Positions 47,995-56,687 of a DNA stretch of 64,000 nt are shown one piece after another. Source of the DNA: Cyanobium gracile PCC 6307 (GTDB taxonomy: Bacteria > Cyanobacteriota > Cyanobacteriia > PCC-6307 > Cyanobiaceae); the NCBI RefSeq assembly GCF_000316515.1, contig NC_019675.1, forward strand, positions 1,054,001-1,118,000, in the 5' to 3' direction. Under the pieces are notes generated by a model, which had not been told where the DNA came from, did not search any database, and worked only from the letters and a program-made list of their open reading frames with translations. Each line of letters starts with the position of its first letter. The first letter of the stretch is position 1. Made by a program: the position numbers and the translations under genes.

Positions 47995-48483
47995 ATGGCC
48001 ACCTCCCTGCTCAGCCCCCTCCTGGCGGCCAGCATCGCCCTGCCGGTGCTGCCGGCGGCCGCTGGCGGGCCCTTCGCCTGGTCGCTGGTGCTCTCGGGAG
48101 CCGTGGTGGTGCTCAGCCTGATCCCCCTGGGCGCCGCCCGCTCCCAGGCCGACTTCACCCCCTCCGACCTGGCCGCCCCCCGGGCGATGTTCGAGCGGCT
48201 GCCGGCCTGGGGCAAGCGGGCGAACTGGGCGCACCAGAACAGCTTCGAGGCCTTCACCCTGCACGCCCCCGCCTGCCTGCTGTGCTTGCTGGTGGCCCCT
48301 GGCGTACTGGCGGCCGCCCCGTGGGCGCCCCTGGCGGCCTGGCTGCACCCCCTGCTGCGGGCGGGCTACCTGGGGGCCTATGTGGCCAACCTGCCGCCCC
48401 TGCGCAGCCTCTGCTGGGCCGGCGGCATTCTCTGCACCGCCCTGCTGTATTCCGAAGGGCTGCGGGCGGTGCTGCGCAGTTGA
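47995..48483 (+). CDS. MAPEG-family membrane protein
   Basis: Four-span integral membrane protein of the MAPEG fold (glutathione-linked transferases/isomerases in eukaryotes), 162 aa. Diagnostic segment: RLPAWGKRANWAHQNSFEAF (residues ~67-87), where RANWAHQNSFE carries the conserved Arg/Asn/Glu glutathione-binding set. Hydrophobic spans are WSLVLSGAVVVLSLIPLG, CLLCLLVAPGVLAAA and AGGILCTALLY. Whether this member binds glutathione is unknown. Its stop is 1 bp from the stop of the convergent SPFH gene. Confidence 0.85.
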   Translation: MATSLLSPLLAASIALPVLPAAAGGPFAWSLVLSGAVVVLSLIPLGAARSQADFTPSDLAAPRAMFERLPAWGKRANWAHQNSFEAFTLHAPACLLCLLVAPGVLAAAPWAPLAAWLHPLLRAGYLGAYVANLPPLRSLCWAGGILCTALLYSEGLRAVLRS

Positions 48484-48484
48484 G

Positions 48485-49399
48485 TCAGCTGCCGCCCTTC
48501 TCCTGCAGCCCCTTGAGGGCCGCCAGCAACGACGCCGGGCTCTGGGGATCCACCATCAGCACCGATCCCCCGTGGGCAGCAGCCATCTGCTGGCCCATGG
48601 CCATCCAGTCCTTGGCCAGCAGCAGTCGCAGCCCTTCGGCCGCCGCCGGATGGGCCTCGATCACGGCCGCCAGCTGGGTGGCCGACTCGGCCCGCGCCTT
48701 GGCCAGCAGCAGCTGCTGCTTGGCCTGGGCATCGGCATCGAGCAGCACCGCCTCCTGCTTGGCCTTGGCATCCAGCACCAGGGCCTCGGCCCGGCCCCGG
48801 GCCGCGTTCACCTGGGATTCCCGCTCCCCCTCGGAGCGCAGGATCGCCGCCCGCTTCTCCCGCTCGGCGGTCATCTGCTGCTCCATCGCCTGCTGCACCC
48901 CCTGGGAGGGCTGGATGTCGCGCAGCTCCACCCGGGTCACCTTGACGCCCCAGGGGTCGGTGGCCTGATCGAGTTCCTTGAGCAGGGTCTCGTTCACCTC
49001 CTGGCGGGTGGTGAAGGTCTGGTCGAGGTCGAGCTTGCCCATCTCGGCCCGGATCTGGGTGAGCACCAGGTTGACCATGGCCGCCTGCAGGTTGTCGACG
49101 CCGTAGTAGGCGCGGGCGTGCTCCAGCAGCTGCCAGTACACCACCGCATCCACCTCGATCGAAACGTTGTCGCGGGTGATGCACTGCTGGGGGGGGATGT
49201 CGAGCACCCGCTCCTTCAGCGATTCGTGGCTCACCACCCGCTCCAGGCCAGGGATCACCAGGGACAGGCCGGGGCGCAGCTCCCGGTCGTACTTGCCGAG
49301 GCGCTCCACCAGCATCGAACGGCTGCTGCTGGTGACCTTGACGCCGCTGATGCCCAGTCCGGCCAGCACCACGAGCACCGGAATGATGAGCGCTTCCAT
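48485..49399 (-). CDS. SPFH/band-7 membrane protein (paraslipin/QmcA type)
   Basis: Membrane-anchored scaffold protein, 304 aa. A single N-terminal span (ALIIPVLVVLAGLGISG) is followed by the SPFH domain (SSRSMLVERLGKYDRELRPG; FTTRQEVNETLLKELDQATD; DPWGVKVTRVELRDIQPSQG) and a long Ala/Glu/Lys coiled coil (about 175-260). The C-terminus SVLMVDPQSPASLLAALKGL is usual for cyanobacterial paraslipins. Transcribed divergently from an NfeD-like gene, its common genomic partner. Functions attributed to the family include microdomain organisation and protease regulation. Confidence 0.92.
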   Translation of the reverse strand: MEALIIPVLVVLAGLGISGVKVTSSSRSMLVERLGKYDRELRPGLSLVIPGLERVVSHESLKERVLDIPPQQCITRDNVSIEVDAVVYWQLLEHARAYYGVDNLQAAMVNLVLTQIRAEMGKLDLDQTFTTRQEVNETLLKELDQATDPWGVKVTRVELRDIQPSQGVQQAMEQQMTAEREKRAAILRSEGERESQVNAARGRAEALVLDAKAKQEAVLLDADAQAKQQLLLAKARAESATQLAAVIEAHPAAAEGLRLLLAKDWMAMGQQMAAAHGGSVLMVDPQSPASLLAALKGLQEKGGS

Positions 49400-49441
49400 G
49401 CAGGCTTCGTCACTGGCGCAACGCTAGGCAGGATGGGGGCG

Positions 49442-49966
49442 ATGGCCAACGCTCCCGTTGGTTTCGTTGTTCCTCCACCACCGCCCCTTCGCACCCCGCC
49501 GATGCCCGCCCCACCGATCCTCTGGCTCGCCCTGGCGGGGGTGCTGCTGCTGCTGGAGCTGGTGGGCGCCGACGGGGACGGCCTGCTGCTGATCGGCGCC
49601 GTAGCGGCCCTGCTGCTCACCCTCGTCGCCATCCTGGCGCCGGTGCTGCCACCCCTGGGCCAGCTGCTGCTCTACGCCGTGCTGGTGGGCACGGGCTACG
49701 CCTGGCTGCGGCGCTGGTCGGCCCGCCGCCAGGCCCGGGCCATCCCCCCCAGCGCCCGCGCCGAACTGGCGGAGGTGACCACGGCCTTCGATGCCAACGG
49801 CGAGGGTCGGGTGCGCTGGCAGGGCCAGAGCTGGTCCGCCCAGAACCTGGCGCCCGACCAGCTCCTGCCCCCCGGCGCCCAGGTGACGGTGATGGGCCGG
49901 GAGGGAACGCGGCTGCAGGTGCTGCCGCGCCAGGAGTCGATGCCGGGCTCGAACGGCCTCGGCTAG
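49442..49966 (+). CDS. NfeD-like membrane protein
   Basis: Partner of the SPFH protein. ATG 49442 gives 174 aa, with a Pro-rich N-terminus (VVPPPPPLRTPPMPAPPI), three hydrophobic segments (LWLALAGVLLLLELVGADGD; LLIGAVAALLLTLVAILAPV; LLLYAVLVGTGYAWL) and a C-terminal OB-fold-like domain (GEGRVRWQGQSWSAQNLAP; GAQVTVMGREGTRLQVLP). Starts at 49433 and 49502 are also in frame. Short NfeD proteins lack the ClpP-like protease found in long ones. Its stop overlaps the convergent next gene by 4 bp. Confidence 0.85.
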   Translation: MANAPVGFVVPPPPPLRTPPMPAPPILWLALAGVLLLLELVGADGDGLLLIGAVAALLLTLVAILAPVLPPLGQLLLYAVLVGTGYAWLRRWSARRQARAIPPSARAELAEVTTAFDANGEGRVRWQGQSWSAQNLAPDQLLPPGAQVTVMGREGTRLQVLPRQESMPGSNGLG

Positions 49967-50475
49967 TCGAAGAACATCAGGCTGACCACCTTGCCCATGT
50001 CCTCGGCGGTGCGGCAGCTGGAGAGCAGGGTCTCGCTGTCGTGGAAGGCGTAGCAGATCAGCTGGTCGCAGCGGTTGATGATCTCCTGGTTGCAGAGGCT
50101 GCTGGCCATCGGCAGGGGCAGCTCATCATTTTCGGGCTTCTCCACCAGGTGCAGCACGCGCTCCAGCTGGCTGCGGGATTCGCCCGGCTGGCGGTCGAGG
50201 CTCTGGGGCAACAGCACGGTGAGCCGGGCCGGATCCACCTCCAGCACGCTGCGGATCACGGCCGCATTGACCCCCTGGGCCCCGGAGGTGATCAGGTTGT
50301 GGCCCTCCTGGGCCAGGGAACGGGCCACCAGCTCCACCAGATGGATCGACACCACCGGCACATGGCGGCTGCCGAGGAAGGCGATCCTGCGTTTGCCCCG
50401 GTCCTGGAGCATGGCCAGCTCCTGGGCGAGCGTATCGATCCGGTCCAGGGCCGGAAGATCTAGGGACCGGGTCAC
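49963..50475 (-). CDS. DprA/LOG-like Rossmann-fold protein (170 aa)
   Basis: A compact nucleotide-binding fold with RIAFLGSRHVPVVSIHLVEL and HNLITSGAQGVNAAVIRSVL: the TSGAQGVN turn is the DprA/LOG type Rossmann signature, and FLGSRH resembles the first strand of DprA. The second half (CNQEIINRCDQLICYAFHDS) shows the late strand. Short length lacks DprA's extra domains, so loading of RecA is unproven; cyanobacterial homologues are often labelled recombination-mediator-like. ATG 50475 and the length agree with that group. The 3' end overlaps the NfeD-like gene. Confidence 0.75.
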   Translation of the reverse strand: MTRSLDLPALDRIDTLAQELAMLQDRGKRRIAFLGSRHVPVVSIHLVELVARSLAQEGHNLITSGAQGVNAAVIRSVLEVDPARLTVLLPQSLDRQPGESRSQLERVLHLVEKPENDELPLPMASSLCNQEIINRCDQLICYAFHDSETLLSSCRTAEDMGKVVSLMFFD

Positions 50476-50514
50476 CCGTTATCGACAACCAACGGTCCGA
50501 AACTAGCAGCGCCC

Positions 50515-51621
50515 TCAGGCATGGACCGCCAGGCGCAGCCGGCGGAACAGCCGTTCGAAGTGGCAGTTCTCCTCCACCAGCCGGATCGCATAGGTGGCCT
50601 TCACCGCTTCATGCAGCCGCACATGGCCGATGGCGGCGTCGATCACCTCCACGGTGGTCAGGGTGTCATGGTCGACCTTGAGCACCGGCACCTCCAGCTC
50701 CTCGGCCCGGCTGATCAGCTGGGGCAGGGGCTCACCGGCCCCGGTGAGGATCAGGCACTGGGTGGAGGCCTCCAGGGCCGCCAGCTGGATGTCGGTGCGG
50801 TCGGCGCCCGTCACCACCGCCATGTTGCGGCGGCGGCGGAAGAATTCCATCGCCGAATTGACGTTCATGGCGCCGATCGAGAGGGTCTCCACCAGCAGGT
50901 CGAGGCCGTCGCGGCAGCAGAGCACGGTGGCCGCCAGCCGGCGCGCCAGCTCCTCCACCGTGACGCTGCGCAGCAGGGGGCTGCGGGGCATCACGCCCAG
51001 CACCGGGATGCCGAGCCGCTCCAAGGCCGGCAGCACCGCCTCCCGCACCTCCGGCACCACCTCGGGCAGCACGGCGTTGAGCACCACGCCCGCCAGCAGA
51101 TCCCCCAGCTGGTGCCGGGCCTCCAGCAGGGACTCGACGCTGCGGCTGTCGCTCCAGGGATGCACCAGCAGCACCGGCGCCTGCAGGGCCTGGGCCAGCT
51201 GCACCAGGCCCAGGCCGTAGAGCTGCCCTTCGCTGAGGCTGCCGGCTCCCTCCAGCAGCACCAGCCGCTCGGCATTGTCGTGGATGCGGCGCTGCAGCAG
51301 CGTCAGCCCCTCCCCCGGGGCCAGATCCCCCGCCAGCAGACGGGCCCGGGCCGTCGCCGGCTCCAGCACGTGCAGGGACGGGATCAGCTGCTCCGGCTCC
51401 AGACCGAGGGTGGCGCCGATGAAGCGCACGTCGGGATCGAGCAGGGGGTTCTCCGGGGCCGCGTCGGGGAAGGCGTCGAGCGGGTCGTCCATGCAAGTGG
51501 CCAGCGGCTTGCCGAAGGCCAGCGGCACGCCCTGGCGGGCGAGCTGGCGGCCCAGGCCGAGCACCACCGCCGACTTGCCGCTGAAGGGTTCGCAGGAGCC
51601 GATCAGCAGGGGGATGGACAT
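50515..51621 (-). CDS. BioD-like NTPase with DRTGG domain
   Basis: Protein of 368 aa from ATG 51621. The N-terminal half is a dethiobiotin-synthetase-like P-loop NTPase: LLIGSCEPFSGKSAVVLGLG (P-loop region), LVLLEGAGSLSEGQLYGLGL and APVLLVHPWSDSRSVESLLE. The C-terminal half contains the DRTGG-type fold with IGAMNVNSAMEFFRRRRNMA and AVVTGADRTDIQLAALEAST. The same pair of domains forms the N-terminal part of long phosphotransacetylases, but no acyltransferase domain is present. A regulatory or sensing role is suggested, ligand unknown. Confidence 0.82.
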   Translation of the reverse strand: MSIPLLIGSCEPFSGKSAVVLGLGRQLARQGVPLAFGKPLATCMDDPLDAFPDAAPENPLLDPDVRFIGATLGLEPEQLIPSLHVLEPATARARLLAGDLAPGEGLTLLQRRIHDNAERLVLLEGAGSLSEGQLYGLGLVQLAQALQAPVLLVHPWSDSRSVESLLEARHQLGDLLAGVVLNAVLPEVVPEVREAVLPALERLGIPVLGVMPRSPLLRSVTVEELARRLAATVLCCRDGLDLLVETLSIGAMNVNSAMEFFRRRRNMAVVTGADRTDIQLAALEASTQCLILTGAGEPLPQLISRAEELEVPVLKVDHDTLTTVEVIDAAIGHVRLHEAVKATYAIRLVEENCHFERLFRRLRLAVHA

Positions 51622-51684
51622 GGTGCGACCTCGCCGGGACCCGCAGGTGCCGGGCAATCTAGGCAGCACGACCACCGCAGGCCT

Positions 51685-52416
51685 ATGCCGGACCCCTCAA
51701 ACGAAGCGCTCACCGTGGCTGTCACCGGTGCCAGCGGCGCCCTCGGCCAGGCCCTGCTGCACCGCTGGCACCACCGCGGCGCCCGGCTGATCGCCCTCTG
51801 CCACGGCCGCACGCCGCTGCAGCTGGCCGGTCCGGACGGGCTGCCGATCCCCCTGCGCCAGGTGCACTGGCAGGTGGGCCAGGAGGCGGCCCTCGAATCC
51901 CTGCTCGAGGAGGTGGACGTGCTGGTGATCAACCACGGCATCAATGTCCATGGCGACGGCAGCGCCGAGGCGACCGGTTGTTCCCTGGAGGTCAACGCCC
52001 TGAGCGCCTGGCGGCTGCTGGAGCTGTTCGCCGCGGTGGCGGCGCGGCGCGGGGGGGCACCGAGCGACGGGCGCCGGCGGCCGGAGGTGTGGGTGAACAC
52101 CTCGGAAGCGGAGATCCAGCCGGCCCTGAGCCCCCTCTACGAGATCAGCAAGCGGCTGCTGGGTCAACTGCTCAGCCTGCGGGCCCCGTCCCTGGCCCCG
52201 GTGCTGCGGCTGCGGCGCCTGGTGCTGGGGCCATTCCGCTCGGCCCTCAACCCCATCGGTGTGATGGGCGCCGACTGGGTGGCCGGCGAGATCCTGCGGC
52301 AGGCCGACTGGAACTGCGGTCTGATCATCGTCACCCCGAACCCGCTCACCTACGTGCTGATGCCCCTGGCCACCCTGACGCGCTGGGCCTACTACGGGTT
52401 GCTGCGGCGGCCGTGA
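51685..52416 (+). CDS. Short-chain dehydrogenase/reductase
   Basis: SDR of 243 aa from ATG 51685: nucleotide-binding TVAVTGASGALGQALLHRWH, LVINHGINVHGDGS (strand 4 region NHG in place of NNAG), VWVNTSEAEIQPALSP and catalytic YEISK near residue 152. The C-terminal part (LIIVTPNPLTYVLMPLATLT and WAYYGLLRRP) is hydrophobic and probably membrane-associated. Similar cyanobacterial proteins are annotated as SDRs linked to sterol-desaturase-like domains; no desaturase domain is present here. Substrate unknown. It is separated from the divergent BioD/DRTGG gene by 63 bp. Confidence 0.82.
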   Translation: MPDPSNEALTVAVTGASGALGQALLHRWHHRGARLIALCHGRTPLQLAGPDGLPIPLRQVHWQVGQEAALESLLEEVDVLVINHGINVHGDGSAEATGCSLEVNALSAWRLLELFAAVAARRGGAPSDGRRRPEVWVNTSEAEIQPALSPLYEISKRLLGQLLSLRAPSLAPVLRLRRLVLGPFRSALNPIGVMGADWVAGEILRQADWNCGLIIVTPNPLTYVLMPLATLTRWAYYGLLRRP

Positions 52417-52443
52417 GTACCGGGATGGCGGGGTCGGCCGGGC

Positions 52444-53304
52444 CTAGAAGTCGCGGTCGGTGAGGATATCGCAGCCGTCGGAGGTGACCACGATGGTGTG
52501 CTCCCACTGGGCCGAGAGGCTGCCGTCCACGGTCACCACGGTCCAGCGGTCCCTGAGGGTGCGGCAGGCCTTGCTGCCGGCGTTGAGGATCGGCTCCACC
52601 GCCAGGGTCATGCCGGGCCGCAGCTGCATGTTGGGCAGGTCGCGGGTGCGGTAGTTGAACACCGAGGGCTCCTCGTGCAGGTTGCGGCCCACGCCATGAC
52701 CCGTGTAGTCCTCGACCACGGCGTAGCCGTGGGCCTCGACGTGGTCCTGGACGGCGCCGGCCAGCTCCAGCAGGGTGCTGCCGGCCTTGACGGTGGCCAG
52801 GCCCTTCATCAGGGATTCCTGGGCCACCCGGCTGAGGCGGCGGGCCTCCTCAGGCACCCCCTCACCGACGCAGAGGGTGACGCAGCTGTCGCCGTGGAAG
52901 CCTTCGTAGTAAGCCCCGGTGTCGATCTTGACCAGATCGCCCGCCTTGATCACCCGTTTGGCGCTGGGGATGCCGTGCACCACCTCGTTGTTGATGCTGG
53001 CGCAGATGCTGGCCGGAAAGCCGTGGTAGCCCTTGAAACTGGGGGTGGCCCCCATGGCGCGGATGCGGGCCTCGGCGTGGCGGTCGAGGTCGCCGGTGGT
53101 CATGCCCGGGGCGGCCATGTCGATGATCTCCCGCAGCACCGTGGCCACGATGCGGCTGGCCTGGCGCATGATGGCGATCTCCCGCGCCGACTTGACCTCC
53201 ACGCCGCGGCGGCCCTTCTGGATGCGAGGGCCGGCCTGGGTGAGAGGGGACCCACCGCCCTTGACGCCGTTGGTGCTGGCCAGCAGATCGGCGAACAGGT
53301 TCAT
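52444..53304 (-). CDS. map: Type I methionine aminopeptidase
   Basis: Removes the initiator Met from new proteins. From ATG 53304 the 286-aa product has a ~38-residue extension before the catalytic domain ([20 protein letters not shown]). Metal ligands are in [16 protein letters not shown] (two Asp), [14 protein letters not shown] (His), [12 protein letters not shown] (Glu) and [11 protein letters not shown] (Glu). [20 protein letters not shown] is the usual substrate segment. An open frame upstream to 53391 is antisense to the start of the next gene and rejected. Confidence 0.96.
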   Translation of the reverse strand: MNLFADLLASTNGVKGGGSPLTQAGPRIQKGRRGVEVKSAREIAIMRQASRIVATVLREIIDMAAPGMTTGDLDRHAEARIRAMGATPSFKGYHGFPASICASINNEVVHGIPSAKRVIKAGDLVKIDTGAYYEGFHGDSCVTLCVGEGVPEEARRLSRVAQESLMKGLATVKAGSTLLELAGAVQDHVEAHGYAVVEDYTGHGVGRNLHEEPSVFNYRTRDLPNMQLRPGMTLAVEPILNAGSKACRTLRDRWTVVTVDGSLSAQWEHTIVVTSDGCDILTDRDF

Positions 53305-53366
53305 GCGGTGGGAATCGGGCCGGACATTCAAGTTATCAATGGCGTCCCTCCCGCCGTCGTTTCCCC

Positions 53367-53711
53367 GTGACCAAAGCCACCCCCGCCGCACCGTCCTGGG
53401 GCGCCCGCCTGCGGCAGGCCCACGCCTGGATGGCGCCGATGGTGCTGACGCCCCTGCTGCTCTCGGCCGTCACGGGTGTGGGTTACCGCCTGCTGCGCGA
53501 CTGGGGAGGCCTGGGCCGGGACCAGGTCCATCCGCTGATGGTGCTCCACGAGGGCGAGTGGCTGCAGCGCTGGCTGGGCCCGGTGGGAGAGACCCTCTAC
53601 GTGCTGCTCAACGGCCTGGGGCTGCTGTGGATGCTGGTCACCGGCGGAGCCATGGCCTGGGAGCGGCTGCAGCGCAACTGGCGGCGGCGTGGGGGGAGGG
53701 GGGTCACCTGA
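53367..53711 (+). CDS. PepSY-associated transmembrane protein (114 aa)
   Basis: Short membrane protein from GTG 53367: a basic N-terminus ([12 protein letters not shown]), span 1 ([20 protein letters not shown]), a loop with [17 protein letters not shown] and span 2 ([20 protein letters not shown]) with a basic tail. The HEGEWLQ.WLGP arrangement occurs in PepSY-TM proteins, but only the minimal core is present. Function unknown. Located between the divergent map and rplS, 42 bp before the latter. Confidence 0.72.
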   Translation: MTKATPAAPSWGARLRQAHAWMAPMVLTPLLLSAVTGVGYRLLRDWGGLGRDQVHPLMVLHEGEWLQRWLGPVGETLYVLLNGLGLLWMLVTGGAMAWERLQRNWRRRGGRGVT

Positions 53712-53753
53712 GGCGGTAAGGTATTGGTTTGGCCAGGCGCTCCGAGAAAAGGG

Positions 53754-54281
53754 ATGGCAACCGAGACCGATCCGACCACCACCGATCCATCCACCGAGGA
53801 TCCGTCCACCGACGTGGACCCGCAGACCGTGGACCAGGGGACTGCTGACGTGGTGTCCGAGGCGGCCGACACCACTGCGGCAGCCGTGGCGGCCCCTGCC
53901 GCCGTGACCGTGACCACAGGCAAGCTGAGCGCCCGCGCCCTGATCGAAGAGTTCGAGGCGACCCAACTGAAGAGCGACCTGCCCGAGATCTACGTGGGCG
54001 ACACCGTCAAGGTGGGCGTGCGCATCCGGGAGGGCAACAAGGAGCGGGTGCAGCCCTACGAGGGCGTGGTGATCGCCAAGCGCCACGGCGGCCTCAACCA
54101 GACGATCACCGTCCGTCGCATCTTCCAGGGCATCGGCGTGGAGCGGGTCTTCATGCTGCACAGCCCCCAGGTCGCTTCCGTGAAAGTGGAGCGGCGCGGT
54201 AAGGTGCGTCGGGCGAAGCTCTTCTATCTGCGTGACCGGGTGGGTAAAGCCACTCGCGTCAAACAGCGCTTCGATCGCTGA
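53754..54281 (+). CDS. rplS: 50S ribosomal protein L19 with acidic N-terminal extension
   Basis: The ribosomal core is residues ~60-175: [95 protein letters not shown]. From ATG 53754 about 55 residues precede it, rich in Thr, Asp, Glu and Ala ([20 protein letters not shown]), likely disordered; such extensions occur in L19 of this cyanobacterial clade. It is followed by tRNA-Trp, 66 bp downstream. Confidence 0.95.
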   Translation: MATETDPTTTDPSTEDPSTDVDPQTVDQGTADVVSEAADTTAAAVAAPAAVTVTTGKLSARALIEEFEATQLKSDLPEIYVGDTVKVGVRIREGNKERVQPYEGVVIAKRHGGLNQTITVRRIFQGIGVERVFMLHSPQVASVKVERRGKVRRAKLFYLRDRVGKATRVKQRFDR

Positions 54282-54347
54282 AGCCTGGTTTCACGGGTGG
54301 CCATTGCCCGCGAATCCCTTTCACGCTTTCCAGGGGCCATCGGCCAT

Positions 54348-54420
54348 GCGCCGTTAGTTCAGTTGGTAGAACGCAGGTCTCCAAAACCTGATGTCGGGGG
54401 TTCAAGTCCTCCACGGCGCG
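54348..54420 (+). tRNA. trnW: tRNA-Trp (CCA)
   Basis: 73-nt cloverleaf. Acceptor GCGCCGT (54348-54354) pairs with ACGGCGC (54413-54419), discriminator G. D-arm AGTTCAGTTGGTAGAAC, anticodon stem CAGGT/ACCTG with loop CTCCAAA (anticodon CCA), T-arm with GGTTCAAGTCC. The CCA end is not encoded. rplS-tRNA-Trp is a conserved order in this clade. Confidence 0.97.
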
Positions 54421-54456
54421 TTCGATGGTCCCATTTGCAGTCTCGTGGTTCCGAAC

Positions 54457-54645
54457 ATGGAGTTGGATCTACAACCCGGTGATGTGGTCAAGGTGCTGGA
54501 ATCCGCAGCCCTTGGCTGGGTCCGGGCCCGGGTCATCCGGGTCAAGTCCGGAGGTCGGGTCGTGGTCCAGAGCGACCAGGGGCGGGAATTCACCGCCCGT
54601 GGCAATCAGGTGCGTCTGATTGAACCCGCCGGCTTCCGCCCCTGA
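54457..54645 (+). CDS. Hyper-conserved picocyanobacterial protein PSHCP (62 aa)
   Basis: 62 residues beginning MELDLQPGDVVKVLESAALG and ending VRLIEPAGFRP. I recognise it as PSHCP, a protein reported as essentially invariant across Prochlorococcus and marine Synechococcus and absent elsewhere. The published structure is an SH3/Tudor-like barrel, and pull-downs linked it to ribosomal protein L2, PsaD and a Ycf48-like protein; its role is still debated. Basic strands (RARVIRVKSGGRVVVQS) suit nucleic-acid contact. ATG 54457 is 36 bp after tRNA-Trp; an upstream frame would translate the tRNA and is rejected. A terminator follows at 54681. Confidence 0.9.
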   Translation: MELDLQPGDVVKVLESAALGWVRARVIRVKSGGRVVVQSDQGREFTARGNQVRLIEPAGFRP

Positions 54646-54680
54646 GCCCAGCGCCTCGGCGTACCCTCTGGTCAGCGCCT

Positions 54681-54706
54681 GCCCCGTGCCCCGCACGGGG
54701 CTTTTT
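54681..54706 (+). terminator. Intrinsic terminator after PSHCP
   Basis: GCCCCGTGC (54681-54689) and GCACGGGGC (54693-54701) form a perfect 9-bp stem with loop CCC, followed by five T. It ends the rplS-tRNA-Trp-PSHCP unit. Confidence 0.85.
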
Positions 54707-54768
54707 GTGTGGCACCCTCACCAGGCCCGCCCCTGCCCGGCCTTCCCGGGCGCCGTTGACGTACCGCG

Positions 54769-54798
54769 TTGACGGAGGGACCGGTGACGATGGATACT
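54769..54798 (+). promoter_or_regulatory. Candidate promoter of tRNA-Asp
   Basis: TTGACG (54769-54774) and GATACT (54793-54798) are separated by 18 bp. Transcription would begin near 54805, about 80 nt before the tRNA. The rest of 54707-54883 holds no other recognised feature. Confidence 0.5.
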
Positions 54799-54883
54799 TC
54801 CTTGGTCGGCGTCCGCGCCGTCGTGATCGCCCATCGGTGCCGCATCCTCCCCCCGGGGCGGATCGAGCCTCGAATGTCGGTCT

Positions 54884-54957
54884 GGGACTGTAGTTCAATC
54901 GGTTAGAGCACCGCCCTGTCACGGCGGAAGTTGCGGGTTCGAGCCCCGTCAGTCCCG
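54884..54957 (+). tRNA. trnD: tRNA-Asp (GTC)
   Basis: 74-nt cloverleaf. Acceptor GGGACTG (54884-54890) pairs with CAGTCCC (54950-54956), discriminator G. D-arm AGTTCAATCGGTTAGAGC, anticodon stem CCGCC/GGCGG with loop CTGTCAC (anticodon GTC), T-loop GGTTCGAGCC. CCA is not encoded. It lies 25 bp before gltX. Confidence 0.97.
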
Positions 54958-54981
54958 TTCTCACCACCTGGAGCCGATTCC

Positions 54982-56427
54982 GTGGCCGCAGCGGTTCCCG
55001 TACGCGTTCGGCTGGCCCCCAGCCCCACCGGCACCCTCCACATCGGCACCGCCCGCACGGCGGTGTTCAACTGGCTGTTCGCCCGCCACCTGGGGGGCGC
55101 CTTCCTGCTCCGCATCGAGGACACCGACCGGGAACGGTCCAAGGTCGAGTACACCGAGAACATCCTCGGTGGCCTGCGCTGGCTGGGCCTCACCTGGGAC
55201 GAGGAGCCGGTGGTGCAGAGCCAGCGCATCGAGGCCCACCGGGCCGCGATCGCGCAGCTGCTGGAGAGCGGCCATGCCTACCGCTGCTTCGCCAGCGACG
55301 CCGAGCTGGCGGCGATGCGGGAGCGCCAGCAGGCCGAGGGCCGGCCCCCCCGCTACGACAACCTGCACCGGGACCTCACCCCCGAGCAGCAGCAGGCCTA
55401 CATCGATGAGGGGCGCGAGGCGGTGATCCGCTTCCGCATCGACGACGGCGCCACGATCACCTGGAACGATCTGGTGCGCGGCGAGATGCGCTGGGCGGGG
55501 AGTGATCTGGGCGGCGACATGGTGATCGCCCGCCGGGCGCCCGCCGATGCCATCGGCGACCCGCTCTACAACCTGGTGGTGGTGGTGGACGACGCCGCCA
55601 TGGCCATCAGCCACGTGATCCGGGGCGAGGACCACATCGCCAACACCGGCAAGCAACTGCTGCTCTACGCGGCCCTGGGGCTGACCCCGCCCCTGTTCGC
55701 CCATACCCCCCTGATCCTCAACCAGGAGGGCCGCAAGCTCTCCAAGCGCGACGGTGTCACCTCCGTGGGCGATTTCCGCGCCATGGGCTACACCGCCGAG
55801 GCCCTGGTCAACTACATGACCCTGCTGGGCTGGTCACCGCCGGAGGGCATCGGCGAGCGCTTCAGCCTCGAGCAGGCCGCCGCGGTGTTCTCCTTCGAGC
55901 GCGTCAACCGGGCCGGGGCGCGCTTCGACTGGGACAAGCTCAACTGGCTCAACGCCCAGGTGCTGCACGGGCTGGGGGCCGGCGAGCTGCGCCAGCGGCT
56001 GCTGCCCCTCTGGCAGGCCCGGGGCTGGGGCGACGACGGCCCGGCCGCCGATGCCGCCTGGCAGGAGGATCTCTGCGCCCTGCTGGGGCCCTCCCTCAGC
56101 CTGCTGGCGGACGGGGTCGACCAGGCCGCCCCCTTCTTCGAAACGCCGCAGCCGGACGAGGCTGCCCTGGCCCTGCGGACCGACGCCCCCAGCCGCGCCG
56201 CCCTGACGGCCCTGCTGGAGCAGCTGCCCGAGGGGCCCCTCGATGCCGACACGGCCCAGGCGCTGCTGGGGGCCGCCGCCACGGCCGCGGGCGTCAAGAA
56301 AGGGGTGCTGATGAAGGGTCTGCGGGCCGCCCTGCTGGGCAGCCTCAAGGGGCCCGACCTGCTCACGACCTGGGTGCTGCTGCACCGGCGCGGCAGCGAC
56401 CGGGAGCGGATCGCCGCGGCCCTCTGA
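54982..56427 (+). CDS. gltX: Glutamyl-tRNA synthetase
   Basis: Class I synthetase charging tRNA-Glu, which also feeds the C5 heme/chlorophyll pathway together with hemL. 481 aa from GTG 54982. HIGH-type motif in [25 protein letters not shown]-type in [37 protein letters not shown] and [13 protein letters not shown] are standard. The C-terminal anticodon-binding helical domain (about 330-481) is Ala/Leu-rich with FEIP-like insertions replaced. Upstream residues to 54931 translate the tRNA and are rejected. Discriminating versus non-discriminating specificity is not visible. Confidence 0.95.
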   Translation: MAAAVPVRVRLAPSPTGTLHIGTARTAVFNWLFARHLGGAFLLRIEDTDRERSKVEYTENILGGLRWLGLTWDEEPVVQSQRIEAHRAAIAQLLESGHAYRCFASDAELAAMRERQQAEGRPPRYDNLHRDLTPEQQQAYIDEGREAVIRFRIDDGATITWNDLVRGEMRWAGSDLGGDMVIARRAPADAIGDPLYNLVVVVDDAAMAISHVIRGEDHIANTGKQLLLYAALGLTPPLFAHTPLILNQEGRKLSKRDGVTSVGDFRAMGYTAEALVNYMTLLGWSPPEGIGERFSLEQAAAVFSFERVNRAGARFDWDKLNWLNAQVLHGLGAGELRQRLLPLWQARGWGDDGPAADAAWQEDLCALLGPSLSLLADGVDQAAPFFETPQPDEAALALRTDAPSRAALTALLEQLPEGPLDADTAQALLGAAATAAGVKKGVLMKGLRAALLGSLKGPDLLTTWVLLHRRGSDRERIAAAL

Positions 56428-56444
56428 CGCCGGGGCTCTGAGCC

Positions 56445-56687
56445 TCAGTCGTCGAGGGCGCCGTAGATCGGCTCCACCCGGATCGCCTGGACACTGCCGG
56501 CCCGCAGCACGAGGAACTCGCTGGTCAGGTCGCTGATCGGCACGTTCACGAAGGTGTCGAGGGTCGCCGCGTTCAGCACGCCGCCGTACCAGTTCTGGAA
56601 ATCCTCCAGGGTGTTGAAGTGCACCTCCTGGTGGTGGCCGCCGATCAGGAACAGGTGGATGGCGTAGCGGCGGGGGGTGCGGGCCAT
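56445..56687 (-). CDS. Conserved-looking small protein of unknown function (80 aa)
   Basis: 80 aa from ATG 56687, beginning MARTPRRYAIHLFLIGGHHQ, with EVHFNTLEDFQNWYGGVLNA and a C-terminal FLVLRAGSVQAIRVEPIYGA. The mix of short strands and helices looks like a real small fold, and such proteins recur in picocyanobacteria, but I do not recognise a named family. Overlaps the DUF1643 gene's end by 43 bp. Confidence 0.7.
   Translation of the reverse strand: MARTPRRYAIHLFLIGGHHQEVHFNTLEDFQNWYGGVLNAATLDTFVNVPISDLTSEFLVLRAGSVQAIRVEPIYGALDD

Noticed and set aside
54391..54456. Extended start of PSHCP inside tRNA-Trp
   Set aside because: The frame would translate the tRNA 3' half, and the known 62-aa length matches ATG 54457.
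54931..54981. Earlier start of gltX at 54931
   Set aside because: It would translate the 3' part of tRNA-Asp; GTG 54982 gives the normal N-terminus.
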